Both the position numbers and the translations under genes were made by a program. Below are positions 1 to 6,599 of a stretch of DNA of 12,263 bases, piece by piece. Every line of letters starts with the position of its first letter. Position 1 is the stretch's first letter. Below the pieces are notes generated by a model that did not search any database, was not told where the DNA came from, and was given only the letters and a program-made list of their open reading frames with translations. This DNA is from an uncultured Limnohabitans sp. (GTDB taxonomy: Bacteria; Pseudomonadota; Gammaproteobacteria; Burkholderiales; Burkholderiaceae_C), in the NCBI RefSeq assembly GCF_937889215.1, contig NZ_CALBEX010000236.1, positions 1 to 12,263 on the forward strand, in the 5' to 3' direction.

Positions 1-57
1 AAGACGTTCCCACTCGAAGTCGTGCAAGCAGCAACCCGCACGCGCAAAGGGGTGTGA
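1..57 (+). CDS. C-terminal end of an unidentified protein (5' truncated)
   Basis: An open frame runs from the left edge and ends at TGA 55-57, giving 18 residues that finish in a basic tail (RTRKGV). It stops 2 bases before the ATG of the FlhC-like gene, so the two are probably cotranscribed and translationally coupled. FlhC partners are normally encoded directly after flhD, so an FlhD-like protein would be the expected occupant. That is inferred from position only: too few residues are present to recognise a family. Confidence 0.45.
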   Translation, partial: KTFPLEVVQAATRTRKGV

Positions 58-59
58 TC

Positions 60-630
60 ATGGGCATCACAACCACCACCCTCGCCCACGTCTATCCCTG
101 GGCAATCATGATGGTGCGTTTGGGGGCTCGCGCCTGTGTTGTTTCACAGATCACGGGGCTTTCACAGCTCGATGCCCGGACGATCTGGAGAGAGGTCATG
201 GGTGACAGCTCCCCAAGCGGACAGCAGCCAAACGACCTGATGTGGTACGTCAAAACGCCTCAGCGCCGCTCCCATGCAGCACTGCTGGTTCGGCTGTACG
301 ACCACGCGAGCCGAACTCTACCGGAGTATGCCGCTTACGCTCATGCTTTCTATCACTACGCCCGTGTGACTGCCTCACCATCGCAGTCTGATTCCTGGCG
401 TTCGAGTGGAGACCCAGCATTTCGCGCCAGTGAACGTGACTACGTAATCCCGTTCAGTCGCGGCTATTTTTTGTGTCAATCCTACACAGATGACACGCTC
501 ATGGGGTGGCAGGCGCAAATGCGAGCTGGTCATCCGTCGTTGCCGAAAATGTCAAGGTCAATACATGGCCCATGCAGGTGAGGCGTCACAAGTCTGTCCC
601 AATTGCTTGAAAGAGCATTCGGTTGCCTGA
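60..630 (+). pseudogene. FlhC-family transcriptional activator, split by a +1 frameshift
   Basis: FlhC proteins join FlhD in a heteromer that activates flagellar promoters; relatives in SXT-type elements and IncA/C plasmids (SetC, AcaC) activate conjugation genes. The N-terminal part matches the family: an early AI..VRLGAR segment, then TGLS and WREVMGDSSPSG, like the FlhC stretch LGARL..TGLS..ELRGVSPPKG. The FSRGYFLC segment aligns with the family's LTRAW region. In this frame the protein ends at TGA 579-581 with a tail that does not look like FlhC. The neighbouring frame carries the expected zinc module, with cysteine codons at 541, 550, 595 and 604 (CRKC and CPNC), and ends at TGA 628-630. 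Dropping one base around 503-513, for example from the G run 503-506, joins the halves into about 189 residues. ATG 60 is preferred over GTG 54 because AAAGGGG at 46-52 lies 7 bases upstream. A sequencing error or programmed shift is possible. Family confidence is good; the defect is read directly. Confidence 0.75.
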
Positions 631-638
631 GCCTGAGC

Positions 639-875
639 ATGCCCAGCGTCATTAAAGCAACCCCTGAGAACGCACACCTGATGCGCGAGGTGATTGCAGG
701 GTGGCCGGAGCTCAATTCCTGCATTAAAAGTTTGCGCAAGCAAGGGCTTTTCCCGGGAATGCGAGCGATGACCTTAACCGATGACGCTGGGCGATCTCTT
801 GAACAGCTGGCTTTGGACTCTTCAACTCACAAGCCGGTTGATCTCCCAGACGCAAACTCAAATTTGAGCACGTAA
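639..875 (+). CDS. small protein of unknown function
   Basis: I do not recognise this 78-residue product. It starts at ATG 639, 8 bases after the stop of the FlhC-like frame; an upstream TTG at 603 would run through the FlhC zinc module in another frame and is less likely. The N-terminal two thirds look like a compact soluble domain (VIAGWPELNSCIKSLRKQG, then LFPGMRAMTL). The last 25 residues are polar and probably disordered. There is no signal peptide, membrane segment or cysteine cluster. The ribosome binding site is weak, which fits translational coupling to the gene before it. Its position between an FlhC-like regulator and an HTH protein suggests a regulatory or mobile-element accessory role, but that is inference. 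Confidence 0.55.
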   Translation: MPSVIKATPENAHLMREVIAGWPELNSCIKSLRKQGLFPGMRAMTLTDDAGRSLEQLALDSSTHKPVDLPDANSNLST

Positions 876-903
876 ACCGAAAACGTTCCACGAGGTTAAA
901 AAA

Positions 904-1344
904 ATGTCATCCTCAGGTTCAGATGTCGTGGTTTTGACTACTGCACAAATGCGTAAGATTGTTGCTCAGGCGGTTGAAGAGGGCGTGCGCAATGCCTCGC
1001 TGCCGCGGGCGGCGCAGTCTTCCTCTCGTGATGTTGTGCTCGCAGATGACATCTTGAACATGGCGGTCAAGGCTGCCACCAAAGCGGCGATTGCGGAAAT
1101 GGGAGCGGTGATGGCGCCCATGAGCCAGGCACTGCATACCCTCAGCACCAAAATCGGCGCTAGACTCACCCGCGAAGAGCTGTGTACGCGGCTGGGCGTC
1201 AGCGACAACACTTTGCGCAAGCGAGAGGCTCTACCAGGCTTCCCCCGTCGTGACGCTTTTGGCCGTTATTTGCTGTCCGAGATCATAGTTTGGGAAACCG
1301 GTCAACCCCAAAAAATCCCCAACAATGCCAGCGAACCCCTGTAA
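904..1344 (+). CDS. AlpA/excisionase-like helix-turn-helix protein
   Basis: This 146-residue protein has an Ala-rich, probably helical N-terminal half (about 10-80) and a C-terminal DNA-binding module. Residues about 88-132 read as a winged or MerR-type helix-turn-helix: LTREELCTRLGVSDNTLRK, then a Pro-Gly-Phe-Pro-Arg turn, a basic FGRY strand and a final helix (LLSEIIVWE). That pattern is typical of AlpA-type phage regulators and excisionase-like proteins, which recognise one DNA site and activate excision or nearby promoters. The long N-terminal half is not part of small AlpA proteins and may mediate oligomerisation. ATG 904 has GAGG at 892-895, 8 bases upstream. Base composition is low around the start: hand counts give 43% GC for 841-900 and 40% for 901-960, against 63% for 5041-5100. 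A terminator follows at 1411. It may regulate a mobile element, but a plain transcription factor cannot be excluded. Confidence 0.7.
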   Translation: MSSSGSDVVVLTTAQMRKIVAQAVEEGVRNASLPRAAQSSSRDVVLADDILNMAVKAATKAAIAEMGAVMAPMSQALHTLSTKIGARLTREELCTRLGVSDNTLRKREALPGFPRRDAFGRYLLSEIIVWETGQPQKIPNNASEPL

Positions 1345-1379
1345 ATACTGGATGTCCGTTGCTTCTTCTGGGCACCAAT

Positions 1380-1397
1380 CTTATCGAATGCGATAAG
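1380..1397. repeat. 7-bp inverted repeat with 4-base spacer
   Basis: CTTATCG (1380-1386) and CGATAAG (1391-1397) are perfect inverted repeats around AATG. They lie between the HTH gene and its terminator. There is no T run after the repeat, so it is more likely a protein-binding dyad or a secondary RNA hairpin than a terminator. It is short enough that chance cannot be excluded. Confidence 0.4.
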
Positions 1398-1410
1398 CTC
1401 AAAACATCAC

Positions 1411-1441
1411 AAGCCGTTGATTTCTGATCAACGGCTTTTTT
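1411..1441 (+). terminator. intrinsic terminator closing the left-edge gene set
   Basis: An 11-bp perfect stem, AAGCCGTTGAT (1411-1421) with ATCAACGGCTT (1427-1437), encloses the 5-base loop TTCTG. It runs directly into six T residues (1436-1441, overlapping the end of the stem). The T run on the + strand shows that it ends transcription coming from the HTH gene, 67 bases upstream. On the - strand the stem would be followed by GTGATGTTTT, a much poorer tail. Confidence 0.88.
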
Positions 1442-1578
1442 GTTGTCCTCTTCAAAATCACCACTTGTCAAAAAAGAGGTTTGACCACCCAAGGCTTTGT
1501 GAGCGGGGGTCGTCAAACTCAAAGCCCTGCGGCGTACGCCGACAGCACTCAAGCTGCGCAGACGTTCGCCGCAGACCC
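1442..1578. other. intergenic stretch at the 3' side of rimO, with dyad elements
   Basis: No convincing gene lies here. Two structures are visible. GGCTTTG (1493-1499) and CAAAGCC (1520-1526) can form a 7-bp stem with a 20-base loop. Read on the - strand it lies just after rimO, but the nearest U-rich stretch comes about 16 bases later, so it is at best a weak rimO terminator. CGGCGTACGCCG (1530-1541) is a 12-bp perfect palindrome without a spacer, the form expected of a dimeric protein's binding site. Composition also shifts here from the mixed left edge to GC-rich core sequence. Confidence 0.4.
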
Positions 1579-2976
1579 TCAAACCGGCACCCCCACCAAG
1601 TCGTGGCCTTCCACGCTGAGAATGCGGGCGCGTGTGAATTCACCCACTTTGAGTGTTTTGCTGATCTTCTCAGGCGGCAGCAAACGCACCACGCCATCGA
1701 TCTCAGGTGCATCGCCAAAGCTGCGGCCCACCCCGCCGCGTCGGCCCATGGCAGGAGCGCTGTCCACCAACACCTGCATGGTTGCGCCCACACGTTGCTG
1801 CAATCGAGCAATCGACACCTCTTCGGCCACGGCCATGAAACGGGCGCGGCGCTCTTCACGCAGCGCCTCGGGCAGCATGCCCGGCAACTCATTGGCCGTA
1901 GCACCCTTGACCGGGCTGTAGGCGAAACACCCCGCGCGGTCAATTTGCGCTTCGCGCAAAAAGCCCAGCAAGTGCTCAAACTCTTCTTCGGTCTCTCCTG
2001 GGAAGCCGGCAATGAAGGTGCTGCGAATCACCAACTCGGGGCACAACTCGCGCCAACGCTGGATGCGTTCCAAATTCCTCTCGCCGCTGGCCGGGCGCTT
2101 CATGCGCTTGAGCACATCGGGGTGGCTGTGCTGAAACGGCACATCCAAATAGGGCAACACCAGCCCTTCGGCCATCAAGGGGATGATGTCGTCCACGCTC
2201 GGGTAAGGATAGACATAATGCAAGCGCACCCAAGCACCGTGCTCTCGGGCCATCTCGCCCAGCGTCTGCACTAATTCCAGCATGCGGGTCTTAACCGGTT
2301 TGCCATCCCAAAAGCCGGTACGGTACTTCACATCCACGCCGTAGGCCGAGGTGTCTTGGCTGATGACCAGCAGTTCTTTCACCCCACCCTCAAACAAGGC
2401 TTTGGCTTCTTTGAGCACATCGCCAATGGGGCGTGACACCAAGTCACCTCGCATGGAAGGGATGATGCAAAAGGTGCAACGGTGGTTGCAGCCTTCGCTG
2501 ATTTTCAGATACGCATAGTGGCGCGGCGTGAGCTTCAGGCCCGCCTCGCCAAAGCCACCGGGCACCAAATCCAGAAAGGGGTCATGCGGTTTGGGCAGGT
2601 GCGTATGCACAGCGTCCATCACCTCTTGGGTGGCGTGCGGACCGGTCACCGCCAGCACGCTGGGGTGCATTTCCAGCACCATGTTGCCGCCACCCTCGCC
2701 TGTTTTGGCCCCCAGGCAACCGGTCACGATGACCTTGCCGTTTTCGCTCAATGCCTCAGCAATGGTGTCCAGGCTTTCTTTGATGGCTTCGTCGATGAAC
2801 CCGCAGGTGTTCACGATGACGAGGTCTGCCCCCTCAAAGGTTTTAGAAGTTTGGTAACCCTCGGCGCTCAATTGCGTCAGGATCAGTTCGGAATCGGTCA
2901 AAGCTTTGGGGCAACCCAAGCTGACAAAACCCACTTTGGGGGTGGGCACGGAGGCGTTGATGTTCATTTCACTCAT
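1579..2976 (-). CDS. rimO: ribosomal protein S12 methylthiotransferase RimO
   Basis: RimO is a cytoplasmic radical-SAM enzyme that adds a methylthio group to the beta-carbon of a conserved aspartate in ribosomal protein S12. The product is 465 residues from ATG 2976. The N-terminal UPF0004 domain has its three iron-sulfur cysteines at about 22 (SLGCPK), 58 (VNTCGF) and 87 (VTGCLG). The radical-SAM cluster motif CNHRCTFC spans 163-170, followed by [13 protein letters not shown], which is diagnostic of RimO rather than MiaB. A TRAM domain closes the protein (about 395-465, with [12 protein letters not shown]). ATG 2967, three codons later, is an alternative start with slightly better spacing from GGGGA. 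A TTG at 3015 would extend the frame but adds residues unlike the family. It lies 57 bases after phaR on the same strand, with no terminator between, so the two are probably cotranscribed. Confidence 0.96.
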   Translation of the reverse strand: MSEMNINASVPTPKVGFVSLGCPKALTDSELILTQLSAEGYQTSKTFEGADLVIVNTCGFIDEAIKESLDTIAEALSENGKVIVTGCLGAKTGEGGGNMVLEMHPSVLAVTGPHATQEVMDAVHTHLPKPHDPFLDLVPGGFGEAGLKLTPRHYAYLKISEGCNHRCTFCIIPSMRGDLVSRPIGDVLKEAKALFEGGVKELLVISQDTSAYGVDVKYRTGFWDGKPVKTRMLELVQTLGEMAREHGAWVRLHYVYPYPSVDDIIPLMAEGLVLPYLDVPFQHSHPDVLKRMKRPASGERNLERIQRWRELCPELVIRSTFIAGFPGETEEEFEHLLGFLREAQIDRAGCFAYSPVKGATANELPGMLPEALREERRARFMAVAEEVSIARLQQRVGATMQVLVDSAPAMGRRGGVGRSFGDAPEIDGVVRLLPPEKISKTLKVGEFTRARILSVEGHDLVGVPV

Positions 2977-3033
2977 CCCCGCATTGTCCCCGGAAAAACG
3001 ACAACACGGTGACAAATGACTATCAAGCCACCT

Positions 3034-3609
3034 TCAGGTCTTCAAACCCAAGGCGCCGAGCATCTGTTGGGTGTTTTTCTGCATCTGCTCTTGCACCTGC
3101 GCCATGACATTTTGCGAAGGGTCGGCCAAACCAGAAAACATGTTGTGCATCAGCGGCGTTTGCCACTGCATGAACTGAGACCAGACTTCGGGGCTCAGGG
3201 TCGGGCTGGATTCCCCGAGCTTACTTTGCCAATCCATGAACGACTGCACATGGTTTTCCAAATAAGACCCCATGTGGTCTTGCATCGCATGGCCATAAAA
3301 ACGGATGATGTTGGACAACACCGCTTCGCTGAACATCGGTGCCCCCGCAGACTCCTCTTCCAGGATGATCTGCAACAAAATGGAGCGCGTCAGGTCGTCG
3401 CCAGTTTTGGCGTCCAGCACCACCACTGGGGATGCGGTCATGACCAGTTTTTTAATTTCGGCCAGGGTCACATAACTGGATGTCTGCGTGTCATACAAGC
3501 GCCGATTGGGGTATTTTTTGATGGTCCGCGCTGGGGCCAAAACCGGGGCAGCGCAAGCTTGGGCGGAGGAAGACTTTTTGGCCGCTTTGGCTTGGGGCTT
3601 GACCGGCAA
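3034..3609 (-). CDS. phaR: polyhydroxyalkanoate synthesis repressor PhaR
   Basis: PhaR is a DNA-binding repressor that also binds polyhydroxyalkanoate granules. It represses phasin genes and its own gene until granules form and titrate it away. The product is 191 residues. The N-terminal PHB accumulation regulatory domain (about 29-90) carries the signature KKYPNRRLYDT and a VVVLDAKTGDDLT stretch. The second domain follows (about 92-135, FSEAVLSNIIRFYG), and a Gln/Met-rich amphipathic tail ends in MLGALGLKT. I place the start at TTG 3609 because AGGAGT (3620-3615) sits 5 bases before it. No ATG or GTG nearby fits, and further upstream the frame holds no family-like residues. The first 28 residues are Ala/Lys/Pro-rich and probably flexible. 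Its presence implies that the host makes polyhydroxyalkanoates, although no phaC or phaP is in the window. Confidence 0.94.
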   Translation of the reverse strand: MPVKPQAKAAKKSSSAQACAAPVLAPARTIKKYPNRRLYDTQTSSYVTLAEIKKLVMTASPVVVLDAKTGDDLTRSILLQIILEEESAGAPMFSEAVLSNIIRFYGHAMQDHMGSYLENHVQSFMDWQSKLGESSPTLSPEVWSQFMQWQTPLMHNMFSGLADPSQNVMAQVQEQMQKNTQQMLGALGLKT

Positions 3610-3614
3610 TGAAT

Positions 3615-3620
3615 ACTCCT
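3615..3620 (-). promoter_or_regulatory. ribosome binding site that fixes the TTG start of phaR
   Basis: Read on the - strand this is AGGAGT, a near-perfect Shine-Dalgarno sequence, 5 bases before TTG 3609. It is the main reason for choosing a TTG start, since no ATG or GTG in the right frame has a comparable site. Confidence 0.75.
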
Positions 3621-3644
3621 GATGGGGGAAGGCAATTGAACAAT

Positions 3645-3656
3645 CTGCTGCAATGC
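3645..3656. promoter_or_regulatory. candidate PhaR operator (TGC-rich element)
   Basis: CTGCTGCAATGC contains three TGC units and lies between the possible phaR -10 box and the phaR start. PhaR proteins are known to bind TGC-rich sites with CTGC and GCAG half-sites and to control their own genes, so autoregulation here is plausible. The element is short and lacks a clean spaced CTGC/GCAG pair, so this is a low-confidence inference. Confidence 0.25.
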
Positions 3657-3783
3657 ACCATTCTAGGCATACATCCTGCCCACATGGCCCTTGGTTAACC
3701 CTGATCCGTGGCCAGGGCTTGGGCCTGCTTTTTTGTTGCAAGTCCGTTCGAATCACCCTCTTTACCTGCGAAAATAGACAGCT

Positions 3784-4422
3784 ATGTTCACCGGAATCAT
3801 CACCGGCGTGGGGCGAATCGTCGCCACCCACGACCTGGGTCGCTCTTTACACCACGGCAAGCGCCTCACCATCGAGGCCCCCGCCGGGTATCTCGACGAT
3901 GTAGGCCTGGGCGACAGCATCGCCCTGAACGGCGCCTGCATGACCGTCACCACCTTCAACCCCGAGCGCCGTCAATTCACCATCGACATCTCGGCCGAAT
4001 CGCTGGACAAAACGAGCAGTCTGGACCAAGAAGGCACCGTGAACCTTGAAAAAGCTTTGCGCGCCAACGACCGCTTGGGCGGGCACATCGTGTCCGGCCA
4101 CGTCGATGGCGTGGGCCAAATCAGCCACTTTGCGCAAATCGGCGAAAGCTGGGAGCTGCGCATTTTGGCCCCGCACACCCTGGCCAAATACCTCGCTTAC
4201 AAGGGCTCCATCACCGTCAATGGCGTGAGCCTCACCGTCAACCGCGTGACTGATCTGACCGATGGCTGCGAGATCAGCATCAACCTGATCCCGCACACCG
4301 TGGACAACACCGCCCTCGGCAGCCTTCAAGCGGGCAGCCGGGTCAACCTCGAAATCGACACCGTGGCCCGTTATGTTGAGCGGATGCTCAGCGCAGGCCT
4401 GACCCAGAAAGACACCCCATGA
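3784..4422 (+). CDS. ribE: riboflavin synthase, alpha subunit
   Basis: This enzyme (RibE in Bacillus naming, RibC in E. coli) makes riboflavin by dismutation of two molecules of 6,7-dimethyl-8-ribityllumazine in the cytosol. The 212 residues form two similar lumazine-binding barrels. Barrel one opens with the invariant MFTGI and contains [12 protein letters not shown] (45-56). Barrel two opens at [12 protein letters not shown] (98-109) and contains [14 protein letters not shown] (140-153). The C-terminal trimerisation helix follows [13 protein letters not shown] (188-200). In the first barrel the usual Val-Cys-Leu is Ala-Cys-Met, a mild change. It heads a tightly packed run of nine genes, and its stop overlaps the next start by 4 bases (ATGA, 4419-4422). 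The N-terminal MFTGI motif fixes the start despite a weak ribosome binding site. Confidence 0.97.
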   Translation: MFTGIITGVGRIVATHDLGRSLHHGKRLTIEAPAGYLDDVGLGDSIALNGACMTVTTFNPERRQFTIDISAESLDKTSSLDQEGTVNLEKALRANDRLGGHIVSGHVDGVGQISHFAQIGESWELRILAPHTLAKYLAYKGSITVNGVSLTVNRVTDLTDGCEISINLIPHTVDNTALGSLQAGSRVNLEIDTVARYVERMLSAGLTQKDTP

Positions 4423-5546
4423 ACGCGCCCGAACAACGCATGCCCGTGGCGATCTCGCCCGTCGAAGAGATCGTGGCCGAGATGAAAGCCGGCCGCATCG
4501 TGATCCTGGTTGACGAAGAAGACCGCGAAAACGAAGGCGACCTGGTCCTGGCGTCTGACCACGTCACCCCCGAAGCTATCAACTTCATGGCACGCTTTGG
4601 CCGGGGCTTGATTTGCCTGACGCTCACCCGCGAGCGCTGCGAATTTTTGAAGCTGCCGCCCATGGCGGCGCGCAACGGCACCGTCTACAGCACGGCGTTT
4701 ACCGTGTCTATTGAAGCTGCCGAAGGGGTGACAACCGGCATCTCGGCCGCTGACCGTGCCCGCACGGTGCAAGCGGCCGTGGCCAAGACCAGCCAGCCCA
4801 CCGACCTGGTGCAACCTGGCCACATCTTCCCGCTGCAAGCGGTGGACGGCGGCGTGCTCATGCGCGCTGGCCACACCGAAGCCGGTTGCGACCTGGCCGC
4901 CATGGCCGGTTGCAGCCCCTCGTCGGTGATCTGCGAGATCATGAAGGACGACGGCACCATGGCCCGCCTACCAGACTTGCAAATCTTCGCGGCCGAGCAC
5001 GGCCTGAAAATCGGCACCATCGCCGACCTGATCGAGCACCGCAGCCGGAACGAATCGCTGGTGGAACGCCTTGGCAGCCGCCCACTTCAAACCGCGCATG
5101 GCGAGTTCACCGCCCACGCCTTCCGCGACCAAACCAACCAAGCTGTGCACCTGGCTTTGGTCAAGGGCGAATGGACACCCGAGACCGAGGTGGCGGTCCG
5201 CGTGCACGAGCCGCTGTCGGTGCTCGACGCCCTCGAAGTGAACCGCGCCATGCATTCCTGGGGCCTGGACGCCAGCCTGAGTTACATCAATGCCCAAGGC
5301 TGTGGCGTGGCGGTACTGCTCAACTGTGGCGAGTCGGCAGACCAATTGCTGGCCCAATTTGAAGGCCGTGCCCGTTCAGCCCAAGCGCCTGAGCGCGGCA
5401 AGATGGACCTGCGCACCTACGGCGTGGGCGCACAAATTCTGCGCGAATGCGGCGTGCACAAAATGCGCCTCATGGGCCAGCCGCGCCGCATGCCCAGCAT
5501 GACCGGCTACGGCCTCGAAATCACCGCTTACATCCCCAAGGAATAA
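4419..5546 (+). CDS. ribBA: 3,4-dihydroxy-2-butanone-4-phosphate synthase with a degenerate GTP cyclohydrolase II domain (RibBX type)
   Basis: The N-terminal RibB domain (about 10-207) turns ribulose 5-phosphate into the four-carbon unit of riboflavin plus formate. It looks intact: the acidic [11 protein letters not shown] loop (33-43), [24 protein letters not shown] and [10 protein letters not shown] (149-158) are all present. The C-terminal region (about 220-375) is homologous to RibA but has lost its catalytic core. Where RibA has RVHSECLTGD and a zinc site ending LRCDCG, this protein has [10 protein letters not shown] with no cysteine, and continues without the CDCG motif. The distal fold is still recognisable ([15 protein letters not shown], 332-346). 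This matches the RibBX variant described in Proteobacteria, so a catalytic RibA must be encoded elsewhere. The start overlaps the ribE stop (ATGA); ribH follows after 2 bases. The symbol ribBA is kept because annotation pipelines use it. Confidence 0.93.
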   Translation: MNAPEQRMPVAISPVEEIVAEMKAGRIVILVDEEDRENEGDLVLASDHVTPEAINFMARFGRGLICLTLTRERCEFLKLPPMAARNGTVYSTAFTVSIEAAEGVTTGISAADRARTVQAAVAKTSQPTDLVQPGHIFPLQAVDGGVLMRAGHTEAGCDLAAMAGCSPSSVICEIMKDDGTMARLPDLQIFAAEHGLKIGTIADLIEHRSRNESLVERLGSRPLQTAHGEFTAHAFRDQTNQAVHLALVKGEWTPETEVAVRVHEPLSVLDALEVNRAMHSWGLDASLSYINAQGCGVAVLLNCGESADQLLAQFEGRARSAQAPERGKMDLRTYGVGAQILRECGVHKMRLMGQPRRMPSMTGYGLEITAYIPKE

Positions 5547-5548
5547 CC

Positions 5549-6055
5549 ATGCTCGAAGCCAACAAAGGCCAGGCCGAAGAACTCGACGGCCAATTTCTGC
5601 ACATCGGCATCGTGCAAGCCCGCTTCAACGAAGACATCACCAACGCCCTGGCCAAAGCCTGCATCGAAGAGCTCGAAGCCCTGGGCGTGACCAGCATCGA
5701 CCACGTCATGGTGCCCGGCGCACTCGAAGTACCCGTGGCCTTGCAGGCCATGGCCGAGCGTGCCGAATACGACGCGCTGATCGCGCTGGGCTGCATCATC
5801 CGAGGCGAGACTTACCATTTCGAGCTGGTGGCCAACGAATCCGGCGCAGGCGTGAGCCGCGTGGCACTGGATTACAACCTGCCCATCGCCAATGCCATCC
5901 TGACCACTGAAAACCTGGAACAAGCCATCGTGCGCCAAACCGAAAAGGGGCGCGACGCAGCCCGCGTGGCGGTCGAGATGGCTTGCATCATGGACGACCT
6001 GGCCGCCGACATGGCCGAGTTGGCCGATGGTCTGGACGACGAAGAGAACACCTGA
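5549..6055 (+). CDS. ribH: 6,7-dimethyl-8-ribityllumazine synthase
   Basis: Lumazine synthase condenses the RibB product with the ribityl-diaminopyrimidine to give the substrate of riboflavin synthase. The 168-residue protein shows the family landmarks in order: IGIVQARFN (19-27), which forms part of the substrate pocket; [10 protein letters not shown] (55-64); [19 protein letters not shown] (81-99), with the catalytic histidine at 90; and [15 protein letters not shown] (112-126). An acidic tail ([10 protein letters not shown]) follows the last helix and is a harmless extension. Its neighbours supply and use its substrates. Its TGA (6053-6055) shares an A with the nusB ATG, so the two genes are translationally coupled. 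Confidence 0.97.
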   Translation: MLEANKGQAEELDGQFLHIGIVQARFNEDITNALAKACIEELEALGVTSIDHVMVPGALEVPVALQAMAERAEYDALIALGCIIRGETYHFELVANESGAGVSRVALDYNLPIANAILTTENLEQAIVRQTEKGRDAARVAVEMACIMDDLAADMAELADGLDDEENT

Positions 6056-6576
6056 TGACCGAACCCACCCCCATGTCAGAAGTCACCGCAGCGGACACCA
6101 AGCCCACTGCTGGCACTCGCAAATCTTCGGCCAAACCTGCCCGCAGCCGCTCGCGTGAGTTCGCCTTGCAGGCGCTGTACCAGCACATTGTGGGCCGCAA
6201 CGAAGCGGCTGACATCGACGTCTTCACGCGCGATCTGTCGGGCTTTCACAAAGCCGACTCGGCCCATTACGACGCCCTGCTTTATGGCTGCACCGAACAA
6301 TCCGAGGCTCTGGACGCCTTGATCGCGCCCAAGCTCGACCGCAGCTTTGCCGAAATTTCGCCGGTCGAACACGCCATCATGTGGATCGGTGTTTACGAAA
6401 TGCAGCATTGCCTGGACGTGCCCTGGCGTGTGGTGCTCAACGAATGCATCGAGCTGGCCAAAGACTTTGGCGGCACCGATGGCCACAAATACGTCAACGC
6501 AGTGTTGGGTGGCTTGGCCCCCGAGTTGCGCAGTGCCGAAGTGCAAGCCGACCGCCAATCCGGGCGTGTCAAATAA
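6055..6576 (+). CDS. nusB: transcription antitermination factor NusB
   Basis: NusB binds NusE (ribosomal protein S10) and boxA RNA, keeping RNA polymerase elongating through rRNA operons and lambda-type antitermination complexes. The 173-residue product has a 30-residue Ser/Thr/Lys-rich leader, probably disordered, before the NusB helical domain. The domain starts with [13 protein letters not shown] (31-43), the arginine-rich boxA-binding edge. Its most conserved stretch comes late: [16 protein letters not shown] (about 101-116), then [18 protein letters not shown] and [13 protein letters not shown] ribH-nusB order is widespread in proteobacteria. The ATG overlaps the ribH stop by one base. 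A second in-frame ATG seven codons in cannot be ruled out as the start. Confidence 0.96.
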   Translation: MTEPTPMSEVTAADTKPTAGTRKSSAKPARSRSREFALQALYQHIVGRNEAADIDVFTRDLSGFHKADSAHYDALLYGCTEQSEALDALIAPKLDRSFAEISPVEHAIMWIGVYEMQHCLDVPWRVVLNECIELAKDFGGTDGHKYVNAVLGGLAPELRSAEVQADRQSGRVK

Positions 6577-6599
6577 ACACCTCAACGACCCAAGACACC

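Larger units (their letters stand above)
3610..3783. promoter_or_regulatory. divergent promoter region between phaR and the riboflavin-tol gene run
   Basis: This 174-base gap must drive phaR leftwards and ribE rightwards. For phaR, TAGAAT (- strand, 3665-3660) matches five of six bases of a -10 box, but no good -35 box lies at the right distance. For ribE, TTGCAA (3736-3741) could be a -35 box, but nothing like a -10 box follows at 16-18 bases, and the ribE start has no clear Shine-Dalgarno sequence. An 8-bp palindrome, GGTTAACC, sits at 3693-3700. I see none of the conserved blocks of an FMN (RFN) riboswitch. Confidence 0.5.

Noticed and set aside
603..638. TTG 603 as the start of the small unknown protein
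   Set aside because: It would overlap the zinc module of the FlhC-like frame and adds residues without structure; ATG 639 follows that stop at a natural distance.
1283..1582. 99-codon open frame on the - strand across the terminator and the rimO 3' flank
   Set aside because: It runs through a clear + strand terminator and into the HTH gene, has no recognisable domain, and its composition is Arg/Ser-rich as expected of a shadow frame.
1417..2274. 285-codon open frame on the + strand opposite rimO
   Set aside because: It is antisense to the conserved rimO sequence and His/Gln/Ala-rich, the typical mirror of a GC-rich gene.
3711..3734. possible terminator before ribE: GGCC-type stem followed by six T's (3729-3734)
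   Set aside because: Only a 4-bp stem (CAGG/CCTG or GGCC/GGCC) can form, too weak for an intrinsic terminator.
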